Made by a program: the position numbers and the translations under genes
The notes under the pieces: model-generated
The model's input: the letters and a program-made list of their open reading frames with translations, nothing else
Databases searched by the model: none
Told to the model about the DNA's origin: nothing
Shown: one piece after another, positions 20,790 through 34,437 of the stretch
How the letters are laid out: each line of letters begins with the position of its first letter
Position numbering within the stretch: the first letter of the stretch is position 1
From: Marsupella aquatica
Taxonomy: Eukaryota; Marchantiophyta
Direction of reading: 5' to 3'
Length of the DNA stretch: 64,000 bases
Assembly: GCA_973895155.1 (NCBI GenBank)
Contig: OZ316892.1
Location: 13,206,001-13,270,000, forward strand

Positions 20790-23700
20790 CTACCCGTTTG
20801 CCACACCTTGCTGTCGCCATGGGGGATATTCAGAACTATCAGCACTTCCTCTCAGCATGTCAACAGCTTCAGACCCATATTCATCGTCGAGGCCATAGTC
20901 CTCACCAAAATACTTATCTATGAGTCCATTAGCCATACTACAAAGGTCTTCATTGTCATGGAATTGGAGCGTTTCCATTGCTGCAATCCCATCCTCCTTA
21001 TCCACAACCTTTGGGCCTTGATTGTTAGGTAGGCCTCGCATTACCTGTAACACAGACAATTTATGCAAGAGGCTGAGTCATGGGAGACCAAAATGACGGC
21101 CCTGTAGGGCAGAACTGTGTGGACGGAACAGCAAGAGAACTTTCACAACTGGCGCTTTGTCTGTACACGTGAATTTACAAGAGAAGATAGTCACATCAAC
21201 TATCAGAACATGACGTGCAAGCCAACTAAGTTTCGAACAAATACTGAGAATGAACAAAGTAAAGAGCTCGACGATATCTCAAAGTAGAACGAGAATGCCA
21301 CCAGGATATATCGTTAGTGTAAATTGGATATTCCCTTTTGGTCCATTCTTCCTTTAAGTTCCCACGAGTACAAATTCATCAACAAAAATCTGAGCCTACT
21401 CCTGGGAATAAAATTAAGACAAAAGATTACACTAGTTCAAAGCCAGTGACAATTGGTATGGAGGGACCTTACCAGTTCAAGGAACTGAAGACCAAGTCTT
21501 GCTGCTTCCATGTCCGGTGATTTTACTAAAGCCAAAAAGCCAGGAATGCAGCCTCTATCCACCAAGACAGTCAAGTGCTCAACTATAGGATCAACACCGT
21601 CCTTACCCATTCCCTTGGGAGCGGCACAAACATGTACCAACGCATAAGCCGCTTCTTTCCTAACATCAAAAGCTGCAGTAGCTAATAGATGAAGCAAGGA
21701 TGGTATTGTACCACCTTGAAACACAATCTGCTTATGCAGCATTGTACCTGCTGCAATATTGGACACGGTCAAGGCCGCCTCCTGCGTAGCAAAAGATCAA
21801 AATAGAAATGTGACAAGAATCTTGGTGGTACGAGTGTACACACAAAGGGGAGAGTCTATTGACACTAGAACCTAATACTTTGATATCAAAGGACCAAGCT
21901 GACGTCATTAACTAATTCCCCATGTACGAGTCATTTGAGATATAGAAAAGGGAAGATAGATACGACAACCTGAGATATGTACTACCATGAAACAGGATCA
22001 AGAACGACAATAGGATTGATTATAACCTTTTGCAGGGAACGTTGCCCCATTTCCAAGCAGCGCCTTATGCCTTCATTTAGTCCACCTGTACGGTTGTATC
22101 CATTTCAGAACCAAACGAGAATAGTGTAACAAACTGATAATCCCTCACAAAGTCTACAGGGGACCAGTTTCCATTTTATAGTGGACCAGTTTCACACCTT
22201 CCCGTACTAGCTGATAGAAAGAGGGCTGAATGCCTGCATCCACTCAGTGACAAAATTTCGGAAACCCATCAATTGCAAGAGGATCGGAAAGGAAATAAGA
22301 CTCACCTGGACCATCTGGGCTGGCTGCAAGAACAGCATCTGTCCTAGAATTGTCCCCAGCCACAATATTGCCTATACATCGTAACACCTACAAAGTGGGA
22401 CCATATTAAAAGTGAAAACAAGCAAACATACTTTCATGGTTGTATGGTTGAAAAGAAGAGGAAAGCAATCGAAGTTTGGCATGAGAAAATGAATTCCTAT
22501 AAAAGGAGACAACAGGTTTCGAGCAGCCTTAACAAAACGGTAGGTGAACAAGGTTTGAAAGGGGTTCTTCCAAATTGGGTGCCTTACAAATCTCATTCCT
22601 TTAAGTCACTGATCTGAATACTACCATCCCATTAAGCTACCAAGCTTTGGCCGTCATGGATACATGGTTACAGGAGTAGAGGAACCAACCGGAATCAAGA
22701 TTGTCAGCTGATCAGATGTGACCAGTCGGTTGATAAGAGGTGGAAGAAGTCCCTTGTTCACAAAAACCTCAGAGTGAGTATCTGACATAGAAGTAAGGTA
22801 CACCAGTACCCAAGCTACTTCCACCACGAGCTCGTCATCGCTGCAATTCATACCCAGGTCAGGTAGGAAGCCATGAGTGAAACGATTCAATCGCATAGTC
22901 AAGACTCCGCGTAAATAAAACTGGATAGCCATTATTGTACGCTCTAGTGGTCATGCATAGAGGTTTTAAACCGATGTTGGCTTTCTCGACTTTATCAGTC
23001 TTAAAACGAAATTGTTCATAGGGAATGAAAAATGGATCTCTACGGCATTTTACCCTTGATAATGATAAATGGACCTCTACGGCATTTTACCCTTTGATTA
23101 AAAGTTCGACCAGGTATTCTGGCATGCCATCCAGCCTCATTAAGTCTGATGCTGCTCGAAGGCTTGGTCCCTGCAAGATCCAAACATAAGATGCATACAT
23201 TGTGATGTGGTTTCTACTTTGACACATAAAAAATCGCTGTACAGTATCTAACAGACTGCTCTGGAACAAAATTGAAGAGAGATTGTTGACGATGATCTCT
23301 TCTATGTAAAGCATGTCGGAGACGAGACGAAAGCTTTATTTATCAAATAGGCTAAACCTGGGGACGCTCAATCGACCAAACTCAAGACCCACCTTAATCA
23401 AGTTGGACATTGCCCACGCTGCGGTTCGTGCTAAAGAAGGAGATGGAGATGCCATTAGACGTCCAAGATGAAGCAAGGCCCCTTGTTCCAATAAAAGGTT
23501 TCTCATCTGCTCACTTTCGCTAGCCACATTACCAATTGCCCAAGCACATTGCTCAGACACGGCTGCTGAGCTTTTATCTGTATAAAAACCCACAAAACTT
23601 CATAGCAACAAATAACTCTCAACTCAGGAACGGATTGTCTCAAATTAGGTCATTGAAATTGAAGCACGGATTATCCAAACGCAAAACGGACTATCCGAAC

Positions 23701-25559
23701 GCAAAATGTCTCACCTCCGAGATGAAGTACAAGCATCCGGATAGCAGGGAGCACTGCCTTAGTCATCTCCTGCTCTCCTGAAGCAATGTTAGTTAGGCAC
23801 CAGGCTGCCTCCACAAGCTGCGCCATCAACATCACAGACATGAGCCAAGCTTCAGTACTGGGGAATCACGTCCAACCAAGACAAGGCTACTGCATCCAGG
23901 CACTTATTGACAAGATCTACACCAAAGTACTCAGTCATTCTTTCATGAGACACATCTCCCCGTTCTGAAATCCCATCCATTGTTGGGTTTGGGCCAAAGA
24001 AGTCAAGTTTTGGAACCCAGTTAAACAGGTATCTCTCAAGCCAGGAGGACATTCCACTTCAATTTCGCAGTCACTTCAATTGGAGCACACAGGCCCAATA
24101 GTCGACATACCAGTCAGGTGCGCCTGAATAATTATAGGAACCCTTTTAACGTCCAGAACCAGAGGTGGCTGATGTTACCTAGGTAGTAAAAGACATGAAT
24201 GTCCCAAACCCCAACCAGATGTGGTATTCCACCCCCTTCTTAATCCTCAACTGGATTGATTGCTGCGTGCGTGAGAAAAAAGAGTGACACCCGACCCTTG
24301 GTATTAACCCGCCATTTTCATCAAGGATAAAGTGTCCAATTCATGGCAGAGCCCCAATAAGCTTTCCTCTCGCTCCCTTAATCCGTTTCCCTTCCACCTC
24401 GATCGCCAACCAAATCCTTTTTATCAGATCTCCTGCGGACGCTGTGGGTAGCGTGCGCATGCGGCCCGCAAAGCCAGCACCAATGTATTCACAACCATAG
24501 CGGCCCCAGAGAAAAACCTTTTAAGGCCAGTACGATCAGTGGCTCTAATCTCTCAGCTGGGCTCACAAGCCTTGGTCTCCGCCAACTGATTGCCCTGGCG
24601 GTCAACAGCGCCCGTCGGGTGAAAATATGGTGGTCTACGATTTAGAAAACTTACTGGAAAAAATGATGCGGGTGATCTAGGTCACCATAAATTTTCAGGT
24701 CGTGATCAACGTCAAACATCGAAGGACAGCGTCCCTTTGCCGTATACAGGGAACAGAAAACCTTTGACTATGCAAAATATTCAGGTAAGAGTGCCATCAT
24801 ACTCCAATCTCCATCAATTACTTCAAAAATGCTCAAGATCAAGTAGCTAGCAACCCTACCTGATCTTCTGGGGATCCAAATTCGAGGCAATTCACCAATA
24901 GAGCTACTACACCAGCCTCCACTGCAACTTTTAATGGGGGGAAAGCATTGCTTGAGAGAAGCTTCCTCACATTACGCAGCGCTTCGATCTTCTCTTTAGA
25001 AATATCCCTTCCTCTGCACAGAATTTTATCCCGTCAACGGTATGCTTGCAGTCCTCTCTAACTGAACAGAATCGGTAATGATTTGCTTCCTTTGTTTTCA
25101 CATACTTACTGCTCGAATCACAATGAATTTGGATGATACGCAAAGTAAAGAATGGGGTTTGGTATGAAGAGTCAAGACAATACATTGAATTACCCGCTGC
25201 TTTGAGTTCTTGGACAGCGATTAAAATTCTCTCTTCCAAGACCTTAGCGGTACTGTTTTCATCCATAGCCATATCACGATCTCCATTCTCATTTGCACCT
25301 CTGCGAAGGCGCTTTCCTCGAACTAGAGCATCTCGTCTTTCCTTCCCAACTTGCACAGCTTGTTGTCTTCTCCTACCGCCCGCTATATTTGCAACTGAAA
25401 CATGACCAGAACATCTTCAGTTTATCCAAACGCAATCACTCACGGGTGCAGCTTTAGAACGGTCTAGACTGGTCCCGATTCCTCAAATTTGAAGTACATT
25501 AAAGGTCCTTCAAAACCTGGCCTACCTTGCCAGGTGCTTCATCGCACTGTGGCGACATC
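20790..25559 (-). CDS. IMPA9: Importin subunit alpha, IMPA9-type nuclear import adaptor
   Basis: Eleven exons on the minus strand: 25559-25532, 25394-25194, 25011-24860, 23817-23715, 23577-23393, 23170-23091, 22840-22690, 22387-22306, 22085-22027, 21781-21473 and 21044-20790. They join in phase to 534 residues (Arabidopsis IMPA9 is about 520). The N-terminus has an importin-beta-binding-like basic cluster (GGRRRQQ, KERRDALVRGKRLRR). Armadillo repeats follow with the classic Trp/Asn ladder: AAWCLTNIASGE, EQCAWAIGNVASES, TAAWAMSNLIK, EVAWVLVYLTSMSD, LRCIGNIVAGD, AALTVSNIAAG. The C-terminus (DIEAARLGLQF-like region, DKYFGEDYGLDD) is specific to the IMPA9 branch. Role: binds classical NLS cargo and hands it to importin beta at the pore. 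Exon 1 (MSPQCDEAP) is the least certain: it needs a GC donor (CCTG|GCAAGG). A GT site 4 bases further on would only fit a different ATG. Confidence 0.93.
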
Positions 25560-26610
25560 TCCGGTCGAGAGAGACACAGAGAGAGGGGGGAGAGAGAAGG
25601 CTTGGAGAGTGATAGAGTTGGCAACCAACCAACCTGGGGTTTTGAAAACTTGAGCGCGCTGGTGGTGAGGAGGCTGAGCTCCATTCGTCGCCCATCCCTC
25701 GCCAGTAGACGACTCCATCTCTACACATCCAGCAGACAGACGCCGATCTCGCAGCTGCAATTCAATTCAGGAAACGGCCAGCAGCATCCTCCAAACCGAC
25801 AACGGAGAATAGCAAGTATTCATTCCCTTCACAATCTCGCCGTCCAGCGAGAGATCCCCCACGCTGCAGGACACAAATCTCCCATCATTTCTCAGAGTCA
25901 GGAGAGCACTTTAGGAGAGAGTATTGACCACGAGCGGAGAAAATGAAATGACCTGAACTGAACTGAACTGAAATCCCACATCGATTTTCGTGAGCCAAAC
26001 GACAAGAAGACCCTTCCAGACTGTAACGAGAGTGGGAACAAATGTCATCATGACACCTGATCAACTTAATGCACGTACTTTTTAAAGGGGGTCAAGAGAG
26101 CAAAACCACCACCGCCAACTTTTGCTCTTATCGCCCTGGAAGATGCTCGCATCTCAGACTCTGGGGTTTGGTTGGGGCACACGGTGGGGCAGGCGGTGGG
26201 TACTCGAGCTGGAATGTAGCTGGTATTGGACAGCAAGTGGGATATTGCAGTTTACTCGTGAACTGTGCAGCGTAAAGCAAGCAACTCTGCACCTGGGTTC
26301 CGGGCTTCCTGGCATACCTCTCGACACACGAGGCCTTGAACACCATAGACACAACTGTCTTCTATTCTAAATCCATGTTTTGCTTCCTCCGAACACAGAT
26401 CTACCTAAGCAAATTGGCGATCCTGTAGTAGGTCAAAGCTTTACTGTACTGTACCGTCCGCTCTCTCAGATTGTACCCTCCGTAACTGCAAGGCTGATCT
26501 TTCTTCCCTTTCTCCAAACAGTTTTGCATCTTTTCTTTCGGTTAAGTGTTTCCAGATGTCCACTAGAAGACACAAACTCTTTGTTAGAGTGCAAACATGC
26601 ATTTAATTAA
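25560..26610. other. Upstream region of the importin-alpha gene
   Basis: This should hold the 5' UTR and promoter of the minus-strand importin gene. A GA-rich run (AGAGAGACACAGAGAGAGGG) at about 25565-25595 is CT-rich on the transcript strand, a common 5' UTR feature in plants. No divergent gene is recognised. At 26605 a TTAATTAATTAATTAATT run occurs. Confidence 0.4.
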
Positions 26611-26619
26611 TTAATTAAT

Positions 26620-26860
26620 TTGTAACCAGGTGGCTTAGGTCAGTTAGCTAGGGAATTGCACCTGGAGTTCTGGTTCTCTACTCAGCCCTTGGTTGTCCAC
26701 TTGTGGCTCTGCTTTAGTCTCTCTCCTCCTGGTGTGGGTCCTTGTGGGATCAATGGGGGCTCACCCTGAACTGGGTTCCTTAAATTAATGTATGTCACAA
26801 CTGGGGTGGGGAGAGACACTACTAAGTGTTCTTCCTCATTTCAGCTCAAGACTGGAAAAA
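26620..26860 (+). repeat. Dispersed SINE-like repeat, copy B
   Basis: It starts with GGTGGCTTAGGTCAGTTAGC, which resembles a tRNA A box. About 40 bases later comes GAGTTCTGGTTCTC, weakly like a B box. The 3' part (TCTCTCCTCCTGGTGTGGG, CTCACCCTGAACTGGGTTCC, GGTGGGGAGAGACACTACTA, CCTCATTTCAGCTC) is shared with copy A. A tRNA-derived SINE is the best guess. A second local duplication flanks it: CCAGATGTCCAC(T/C)AGAAGACACAAACTCTTTGT at 26551 and about 26896. Confidence 0.5.
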
Positions 26861-29351
26861 AAATATGCACCTTTTTCTTCAGTCTTACAAGTATTTCCAG
26901 ATGTCCACCAGAAGACACAAACTCTTTGTACAAGTGTAGACACACTTCTGCATAACTATCAACACTTTTGTTATTGCAGATTTCGTTGCACTTATGTTAT
27001 AGGATTGTACGGCAGGTAATGTACAGTCCAAGGAGGGGCCAAAGCAGTATTTCAATAAGTTCAATATGGTCAGTATTGCACCTATCACTTAGTGCAAACC
27101 AGGCAACCAGGGGGATCTTAGGTGAGTGCATGATTGCCAACTTGCATTTATCACGTTGAGCAAACTTTAGTCTGTTTAGACTGCCATTCCAGAAAGTTAT
27201 GGCAGGACAAAAGTGGTCACATTTTCCCCATTTTAGAAGTTTTGTCAGAACTATGGTAACCTGGAAGTGACCTATTGTGAGAAGAACATGCTGGCAGCAT
27301 TATTTGTCATCAAGTTCTGTGGATTAATTTCTGACAATCAGAGGAAATTCATAGGTGGGAAACTGAAAACAGAGAACCCAGAGAATTCTGACCAGACCTG
27401 AGTAATGTCATATAGAGGAGTGAATCTAACAAATGTTTGTCAGTGACAAAAAAAATATTGACCCCTGACTAGGATGTACCAAGCTTTGCTTAGGGGACAG
27501 TGGCTGGATAAACCACACCTGTCACTATAAAAGCCTCATTCCATGTCTCACTACTCACCATAAAAGGTGGAACACTAGCACCTTTTGTGAAGTAGTTGTC
27601 AAAAAAATGTTTTGCAGTCAGCACCTTTTGTTGAACTCAAAACCCATTTCTGAACTTGTACTCTTTAGAATGAGAGCTATTGGTTACCCGTAGCCCTTTA
27701 TAGGGGCAGGTGTGGTTTAAGTGTTTACGTGAGTTTCCCATAATCTCTTGCCCGGAAATAACCTTTTTCCAGACAATATTCAGGTACTATAATGGAGATA
27801 TGGGCAGGGGTTCTAGCCCAAACACTGCTCCAAGAAAACTAAAAAAGAGCTTATCAATAGGGCATCTCAAATCTGGCAGTTCATGGAAAAAAATGACACC
27901 CGAAACTACCAGTTTTGGTCACGGGTTAGGAGTGTGCAGACACTCATGTTTGTGCCTGCCACTTGTCTCTTGGGAATTTGTCACTAAGTGCAATCGGAGG
28001 CAGAAAGGAGAAGATTGAGACACCCTAATGCTTCCCCACTGCCCCATCAAGGTTTTCTCACCTTCTGTTCACAAGGTACATGCTAGTCATACTTATAAAA
28101 CGCAAACCTCAAGCTAGAGATGGGGTGTCTAGACTTCTAGAGTGAAACCTCTAGACTATAAGAACATATTTTTTAAGGTTTTTTATTCTTAGCTAGTGTG
28201 GGGAATGTAAAGCAACTCTAAGGGAGGAGATGCTAGGAAAATTCTTTGTTAGTTTTTCCTAGATTACATCCTGACCGTCAGATATCCCTAGATTTACTGA
28301 TGACTGTTAAATTCTGGCAAATGAGGTCCATGATTAGGTGGGAAAGTGGCTAATGGCATTAAAAAAATGTAGCAAATGTTAGCCAAAAGTGACAAACAAT
28401 TTGTGGGGAGGTGGAATTTGGCTAAATTTTGCACCTAATTTTTTTGGCTAATTTTTGCACTTAAACTTAAGTGCAAAATGGGTGACTGTAACTCTAGACT
28501 CTAACTCATGGGTACATGTATGTCAAATGCTGATGAAGCATGATTTTTGTCATGGATTTTATTTACATTCAGGCTAGTAACCTCAGACCGCCAAATATTA
28601 TCCTGGGCATCTCTCGTTTCCTCCCAAGGGGGAGAGTGTGCACTTAGAGAGGGCAGAGTGTCCTGGAATCATCAGGAGATTGGACTTTTGTGTCTGGCCT
28701 GAGTCGTGGAAGTGAAGTGCTGGAAGTGCTGCAGTCGAGGCTGGTCGGGACATTTATCACGATGAGCAGAAGACAGAAAATGTTTCACTGCTTTCGATTC
28801 ACCTGAGCGAGGGGAGGGTTGCACGCGCGACGTATGTACTCAGGAACGAACACTGGCTTGGCCAATTGCGAACAGTCCGGAGATGGTGGGTCGATCGATT
28901 GATCGATCGAGGTGCCCTTGACTCGGCATCGTGTACGGTCCTGAAGTTTGTGCTGAGGGCAGAGTCTGTTCGTTCTGGCGGCTTGATTGATACCAGGGAG
29001 GGAAGGAGGTGAGGAGAGGAGATCTCGATCGGGATCGAGGTGCTTCCGGGCGCTTCGGTAGATTAGATTTTTGAGCACATTCGTAATCTGCAATGCGGTC
29101 CAGGATTGGATGCTTCAGAGCGATGATTAAGGCCACGTTGATACTGTAATGGAGGGAAGGGTTGGTTACGCAGAAGCAGTTTCGAGGTTGGCGGATGATC
29201 CAAATGTAAAACACTGGTTGGAGTTTCGGAACGTTAATGCTCACGCCTGGTAGACATTGCTATGTTCATCTCGTGATATCAGATACCGATAGAGCAGAGC
29301 AGAACAAGAGATTTGTCGTACATTTCTGCATAAGCGAGTGGCGTGGCCAAG
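26861..29351. other. Intergenic region with dispersed repeats, upstream of the protease gene
   Basis: No gene is recognised. It includes a dispersed repeat at about 27735-27840. Several A/T-rich runs occur, and an alternating GATCGATCGATTGATCGATC run at about 28892. The last several hundred bases are presumed promoter and 5' UTR of the aspartic protease gene. Confidence 0.45.
27735..27840 (+). repeat. Dispersed repeat (second copy at 35680-35800)
   Basis: CATAATCTCTTGCCCGGAA, AACCTTTTTCCAGACA, TACTATAATGGAGATATGGG and GCAGGGGTTCTAGCCCAAAC match the segment at 35680-35800 with about 85% similarity by eye and the same orientation. The short ORF 27710-28018 is contained in this repeat and its flank and is not taken as a gene. 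Confidence 0.7.
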
Positions 29352-32300
29352 ATGGCCAGATCAGTCGCCTGTGTCAGAGGACTACTTCTCCTGGTATTCG
29401 TTCAAAGTATCTCACATCTGTGCTTCATCTCATCAGCAGCACTGACTCGACAATCTGATGATAATTTGATACCTTCGTTAAGAGGATCTGCTGATTTACG
29501 AGCCGAGCGAGGCTTTCCGACTATTTTCCCCCTTCAAGCGCGCGACCTCAACTCTTCACTCTCACTCACTGAAAGGAGAAGAAGGAGCCTTTTAGGCGCC
29601 GCTCGCATGGGTCTTTACGACGATCTTCTCTCGAAAGGGTAAGATTTTGATTCCCGTCAAGTTCTGTCTCTTCCAAACCCTGTACACAGTGGAAACTCTG
29701 AAGTTGGTCACCTGTCCCGCTGCAGATTTTGAGTTGGAGTCGAAGAGTGGTTCTTGATGATTCGATGATGCAGGCTGACGTTTAGCCATCGATTGAGCTG
29801 TGGCATCTAGCTATCTTTGTGCTTTGTTCGTTCAATCGTTTTCTTCTCAGACTATATGATCTGAACTTGAATATGGTTGTTGAGGCTGCAGATACTACAC
29901 TAGCAAGCTTTTTATTGGCACCCCGGAGCGCGAGTTTGCGTTAATAGTGGACACTGGCAGCACTGTTACTTATGTTCCCTGCTCGTCGTGTACGCACTGT
30001 GGCACTCATCAGGCATGGTCTTAATCCATTGCCTTGATTTGGTGTTCCGTTTCTTCGTTGCTAGGCACGACCAGTGCATGTTCTCTCGTACTTGCTGACT
30101 TACTTGTGGCAGTTGCAATTCGCCAATCACAGGATCTGGCTTTTAAGCCTGGAGACTCAGCGACTTACGAAGCGATCTCCTGTACATCGCCTAGCTGTAA
30201 CACTGGCGTTTGTGACGAGAATAAACAATGCAAGTATGAGAGGAAGTACGCCGAATCAAGTACAAGTGCCGGGGTGCTGGGCAAAGACCAGTTTGGTTTC
30301 GGAGACAATACTGATCTTGGGAGCCCAAAACTTGTGTTTGGATGCGAAAATGATGAGACGGGAGACTTGTTCTACCAGAAAGCCGATGGAATCATGGGCC
30401 TCGGTCGGGGGCCGCTGAGTATAGTGGATCAGCTAGTTAAAGAGAGAGACATGGCTGATACTTTCTCCTTGTGTTACGGAGGTATGGATCAGCAAGGAGG
30501 CAACATGATAATGGGCGAGTTTATTCATCCCCCGGGCATGGTGTTCACAGCTTCTGACCCTCGGCGCAGGTAACTTTTGAGTCACCGGAGGTTCTTACTT
30601 GGAATAGACTAGGCGGGTGGTACGCCGATTAATGCCAGGTAGAACACTGAAGGTTTGGGGTCATCTACTTAAGGAAGTAAGCAGTTGTCTTTTAGTCTTG
30701 AGGAAGTAGAGCTGTTATTTTAGTCTCAAGGAGGTGTGTATGATTGACCTATTTTGTGGACTGAGCATTTGTGGATTTCTTTTAGACGCATCAAATTCTG
30801 TCCACTGTTTTAATCTAGAACTTGGCATGCTATGTTATGATTGCCGTCAACCTTATCGTTTGCCCCTGCCTTCATTTTGCTTTGATAGTCGACTATGCAA
30901 TAATTGATAAAGTTCTTTGCTGCTGCAGTCCATACTACAACGTCGTGTTGAAGGAGATCAAGGTCGCTGGGACTGCCCTTCCTGTGGATGCAAGTGTTTT
31001 TGACGCCAAATTTGGTACCGTGCTTGACAGCGGCACGACATATGCCTATTTACCAGAAAAGGCTTTTAATGCGTTCAAACGAGCTGTAATGTTCTCCCTT
31101 TACAAACTCTTGTCCGAGCACGTTAATCTAAAAAACTGTTCACTTTCAGTGATCGGATGATCATTCCTCTGGTGGGATAATGTCTTTTTCTTTGCAAAAT
31201 GGGATCTGCTCAGGGAGAAAATTTATCACCTGAATTCGTTTTCTACTTTATTCTATTTGATTCTGTTCTTGACAAGATCTTGTATCAGTATTACATCAAC
31301 GTTATTGTCTCCTTAACCTAGATATGGGCGGCATATCTTTGAATTTGTTTTATTTGGAATTTTCATTACTGTTGGCATTTTTTTAAGTATTTATCGCTCT
31401 ACCGAGGCGATAGTTAGCTTCGAAAGTCGAGGAATCCATTTGTTTGAAATAAAGAGGGTCCAATATATTTGGATACGGGAGTGGTTTTGAAATTGAGGTC
31501 GATTGTTTCTGGAACTCTTGGGTATTTGGGGATATGATAGGTCAGCCTGTCCCTTCGTATGTTGTGGTCAATTACTCATATCATTGTTGTAATTGTGCAG
31601 GTTCTTGATCAGTTGAACTTGAAAGCAGTAGCAGGACCAGATCCACAGTTTGAGGACTTCTGCTTCGAGGGTGCTGGGAGGTATGAGTTTATGTCTAACT
31701 GTATGTGGCGCTTGTCTTCCAAAGGAGTGAATCGAGTCGTGTTTGTAGTGGAAAGGACGGAAGTGAGATTGTGACTTACCGGCGGAATGTTAGAAAGGGA
31801 AAGAATTATTGTTAACATATTAAGCATGATAACATCATAACCTTGAATTCAGACACTTGGATCCAGACTACCTAGTTCCCGACTGCGACCTTCAGGTTCT
31901 TATGTCCGAGTTTGGTCTAGCCAGATCAGACTTGGTAGGCAAGTGTCTGAGCTTGCATGCGATTTGATTCATTCGTGTTAAATGTCACAACTACGGTGGC
32001 CTTCCTTAATGGGCATCACTTCTCTGTGTTCTGGCAGCGATCCCAAGAAGCTCTCAGAATATTTTCCAGCGGTTGAGCTTGAATTTGGAGATGGTGCGAG
32101 CTTGGCATTAGAACCAGAGAATTATCTTTTCAAGGTTTTTACCAAACCCAGATTTCTTTTAATCAAGTATCTGAGAAGGTCTTCGTAGATGTTAAGGATG
32201 TTGGGGCCATAATACAACTCTTCAGAAACCCGTATGATGAAGGAGCCATTTATATCCTTGGGCAGTGACTGAGTCTATCTTCTATGCACGATTTTTCTCA

Positions 32301-34437
32301 CAGCACACTCAAGTGTCAGGGGCATACTGCCTAGGCGTTTTCAAAAACGATAATGATCACACCACTCTACTTGGAGGTACGTGTTCGGTATGTTATCCTT
32401 TTAGTGAGGCAGGCAAAGTGAATTATCACTTATCGTCGATGACAAGTAGGCAGTTGAGTTGTTACTCAATTCCAATCATATTTTGCAGGAATTTTGGTCA
32501 GGAATATGCTTGTGAAATACGACCGAGGAACTAATCAAATAGGTTTCTGGCGCACAAACTGTACTGAACTCTGGACTCGCTTACAAGATGCTTATGACGG
32601 CAAGAATCCTCCCATTGACCCCACCCCCACCCCCAAAACTGAAGTCAAGAATCCTCCTGTGGGGCAGCCTGTTGCAGCTCCGGTACCAGGGGTATCAATT
32701 CAAATTTCTGGTAAGTACTGCGATTACCTCAACTGGTACAAAGAAGTCCTTAAACAACTTCTGCTTTTGTTTCATTAGACCAGCCCGATTAGAGGTGAAG
32801 TGTTTAGTGCACTGATATTTTGAGTCGAAATGCAGATGAACATATTGGTGGTTTGGAACTCAATATATCAGTTACTGCAAATTACGCAAAATTCGACTCT
32901 CTATCTTCAACATTTGTGGAAGACATGGCCCTGGACTTTGAACTTGAGCCCCACCAGGTATATAGATCTGTGAACACCGTAACTGAAGGTACAAGGACGG
33001 GCGGGTTATGATTTCAAACAAGTGCATCTGGGTTCATCGTGAATAAGATGTGGAGAGAGGTCCAATCCTGAAAAGATTTGAAACTATTAGCTCTCTGGTC
33101 TGGAATGTTTAGTCTTAATTCTTAATCGGTCGCCTAAGGGTTATATTTGCAAATTTAAGGGAGTGAATCTTCTATCGAGGTTGCTCATGCTGTGCTAGCA
33201 GACCACTACTCTTAGATTATGTCTTGATTTGATATCTAGATGAGTTTCGCACCATTAGAGGTCCTGGAGGTTGCCGTAAGTGTTGTCTTCACTGTTGTGT
33301 GGACCACTGCGAACCATTGGTAGTTTCTTGCAACATTGAATGTTCGGAATGCTATCTCCAGTCGAATCTGTTTAACATCAATCCTAGATCTTTGTTTGAT
33401 TGCGAAGTCTTCGGTTTGTTACGAGACTTGAAGGAGTTGGATTTTCCTTTTCAGGTTAAGCTGCTTGGTATTAAAGAGCACGGACCTGACGTGGATGTCA
33501 CTTGTGCTGTATCACCTGTCTCTTATGAGTCTCCTCTTCCGGGAAGTACAGTGGAGGTGAGACTTTATTTAATCTGAATGCGAAGAGAATGAAGATGACT
33601 CACCTTGGGTTGATACTATCTTGTGTATTTGTACTCGATGTGGAGGAGAATTCTTTAGGAACAACGAACTTACTCAATTATTTCAGTTAATTTAGGATCT
33701 TGTACTCGGTGTCCGTACGCAGAAATTTGATAGTTTGTTGAACATTCAAATGCATCAAAGTGTAGTTGTCCTACTTTATCCGCTTCTGTTGATCTTGAGA
33801 TATGTCAAACAAAGGTATTTGGTTCATTCAATGCGTTTACTTCCTGATTGTTCTTGTTGACAGAATATAATTGGTCGACTCCAGCAACATCGAGTACAGT
33901 TCCGCAACGATTTTGGGAACTATCATCTAAATAACTGGAGGGTCATAAACGAAGAAAGGTATGCAGATTGGGTGACTAGAAAGGGATTTTTTATACGGAA
34001 GATGATTTGGTGATCCTATTGTGTTGTGCAATTTTTGTTGGTTTAATTTCTTCAGGATTGCAACCTGAAGGCATTACGTCATAGAGTCTTAATGTCTCTG
34101 GACATTTAAGTTATGACATGGGCTTTACTTCAAATCTTCCGGTGATATATGTCTACAAACCGACAAATCGAGGAAAGGGCTTGTAGTGTTAGTGTAATCG
34201 GGGATCCTGACATCTACCTAGTACTCGCAGCTGACGTCTATTATTTGATGGACATTTTGCAGGTCTTCATGGGCTGAAGAAAATGCTGGGATCGTTCTGG
34301 GTTTGGTTGTATCGAGTGTTGTACTACTGTCTGCAGGTGTCGCATTGTGGTTTTACCGTAGGTCTAGAGATAGAACTCGCAATGTGAAGTATGTAACTGT
34401 GGACCCCTTGGGCTACAATGCTTCACAACAGCTCTGA
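29352..34437 (+). CDS. Membrane-anchored pepsin-like (A1) aspartic protease
   Basis: Twelve exons: 29352-29638, 29892-30012, 30133-30569, 30929-31085, 31601-31680, 32038-32134, 32304-32376, 32489-32710, 32836-32957, 33455-33556, 33864-33958 and 34263-34437. They join in phase to 655 residues. The N-terminus is a signal peptide (hydrophobic GLLLLVFVQSI). The catalytic core has both active-site motifs, IVDTGSTVTYVPC and VLDSGTTYAYLPE, plus GRYAE-type KYAESS, ADGIMGLGRG and the Cys-rich plant insertion. An extra C-terminal domain (LEPHQVKLLGIKEHG region) follows, then one transmembrane helix (NAGIVLGLVVSSVVLLSAGV) and a basic cytosolic tail. Architecture matches the Arabidopsis At3g50050/At5g36260-type proteases, thought to act at the cell surface or endomembranes. 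Exon 2 must end at CAT CAG to keep frame, giving a GC donor (CAG|GCATGG). Substrate is not predictable from sequence. Confidence 0.95.

Noticed and set aside
27710-28018. A 102-codon plus-strand ORF as a gene
   Set aside because: Most of it lies in a dispersed repeat also present at 35680-35800, and it has no recognisable domain.
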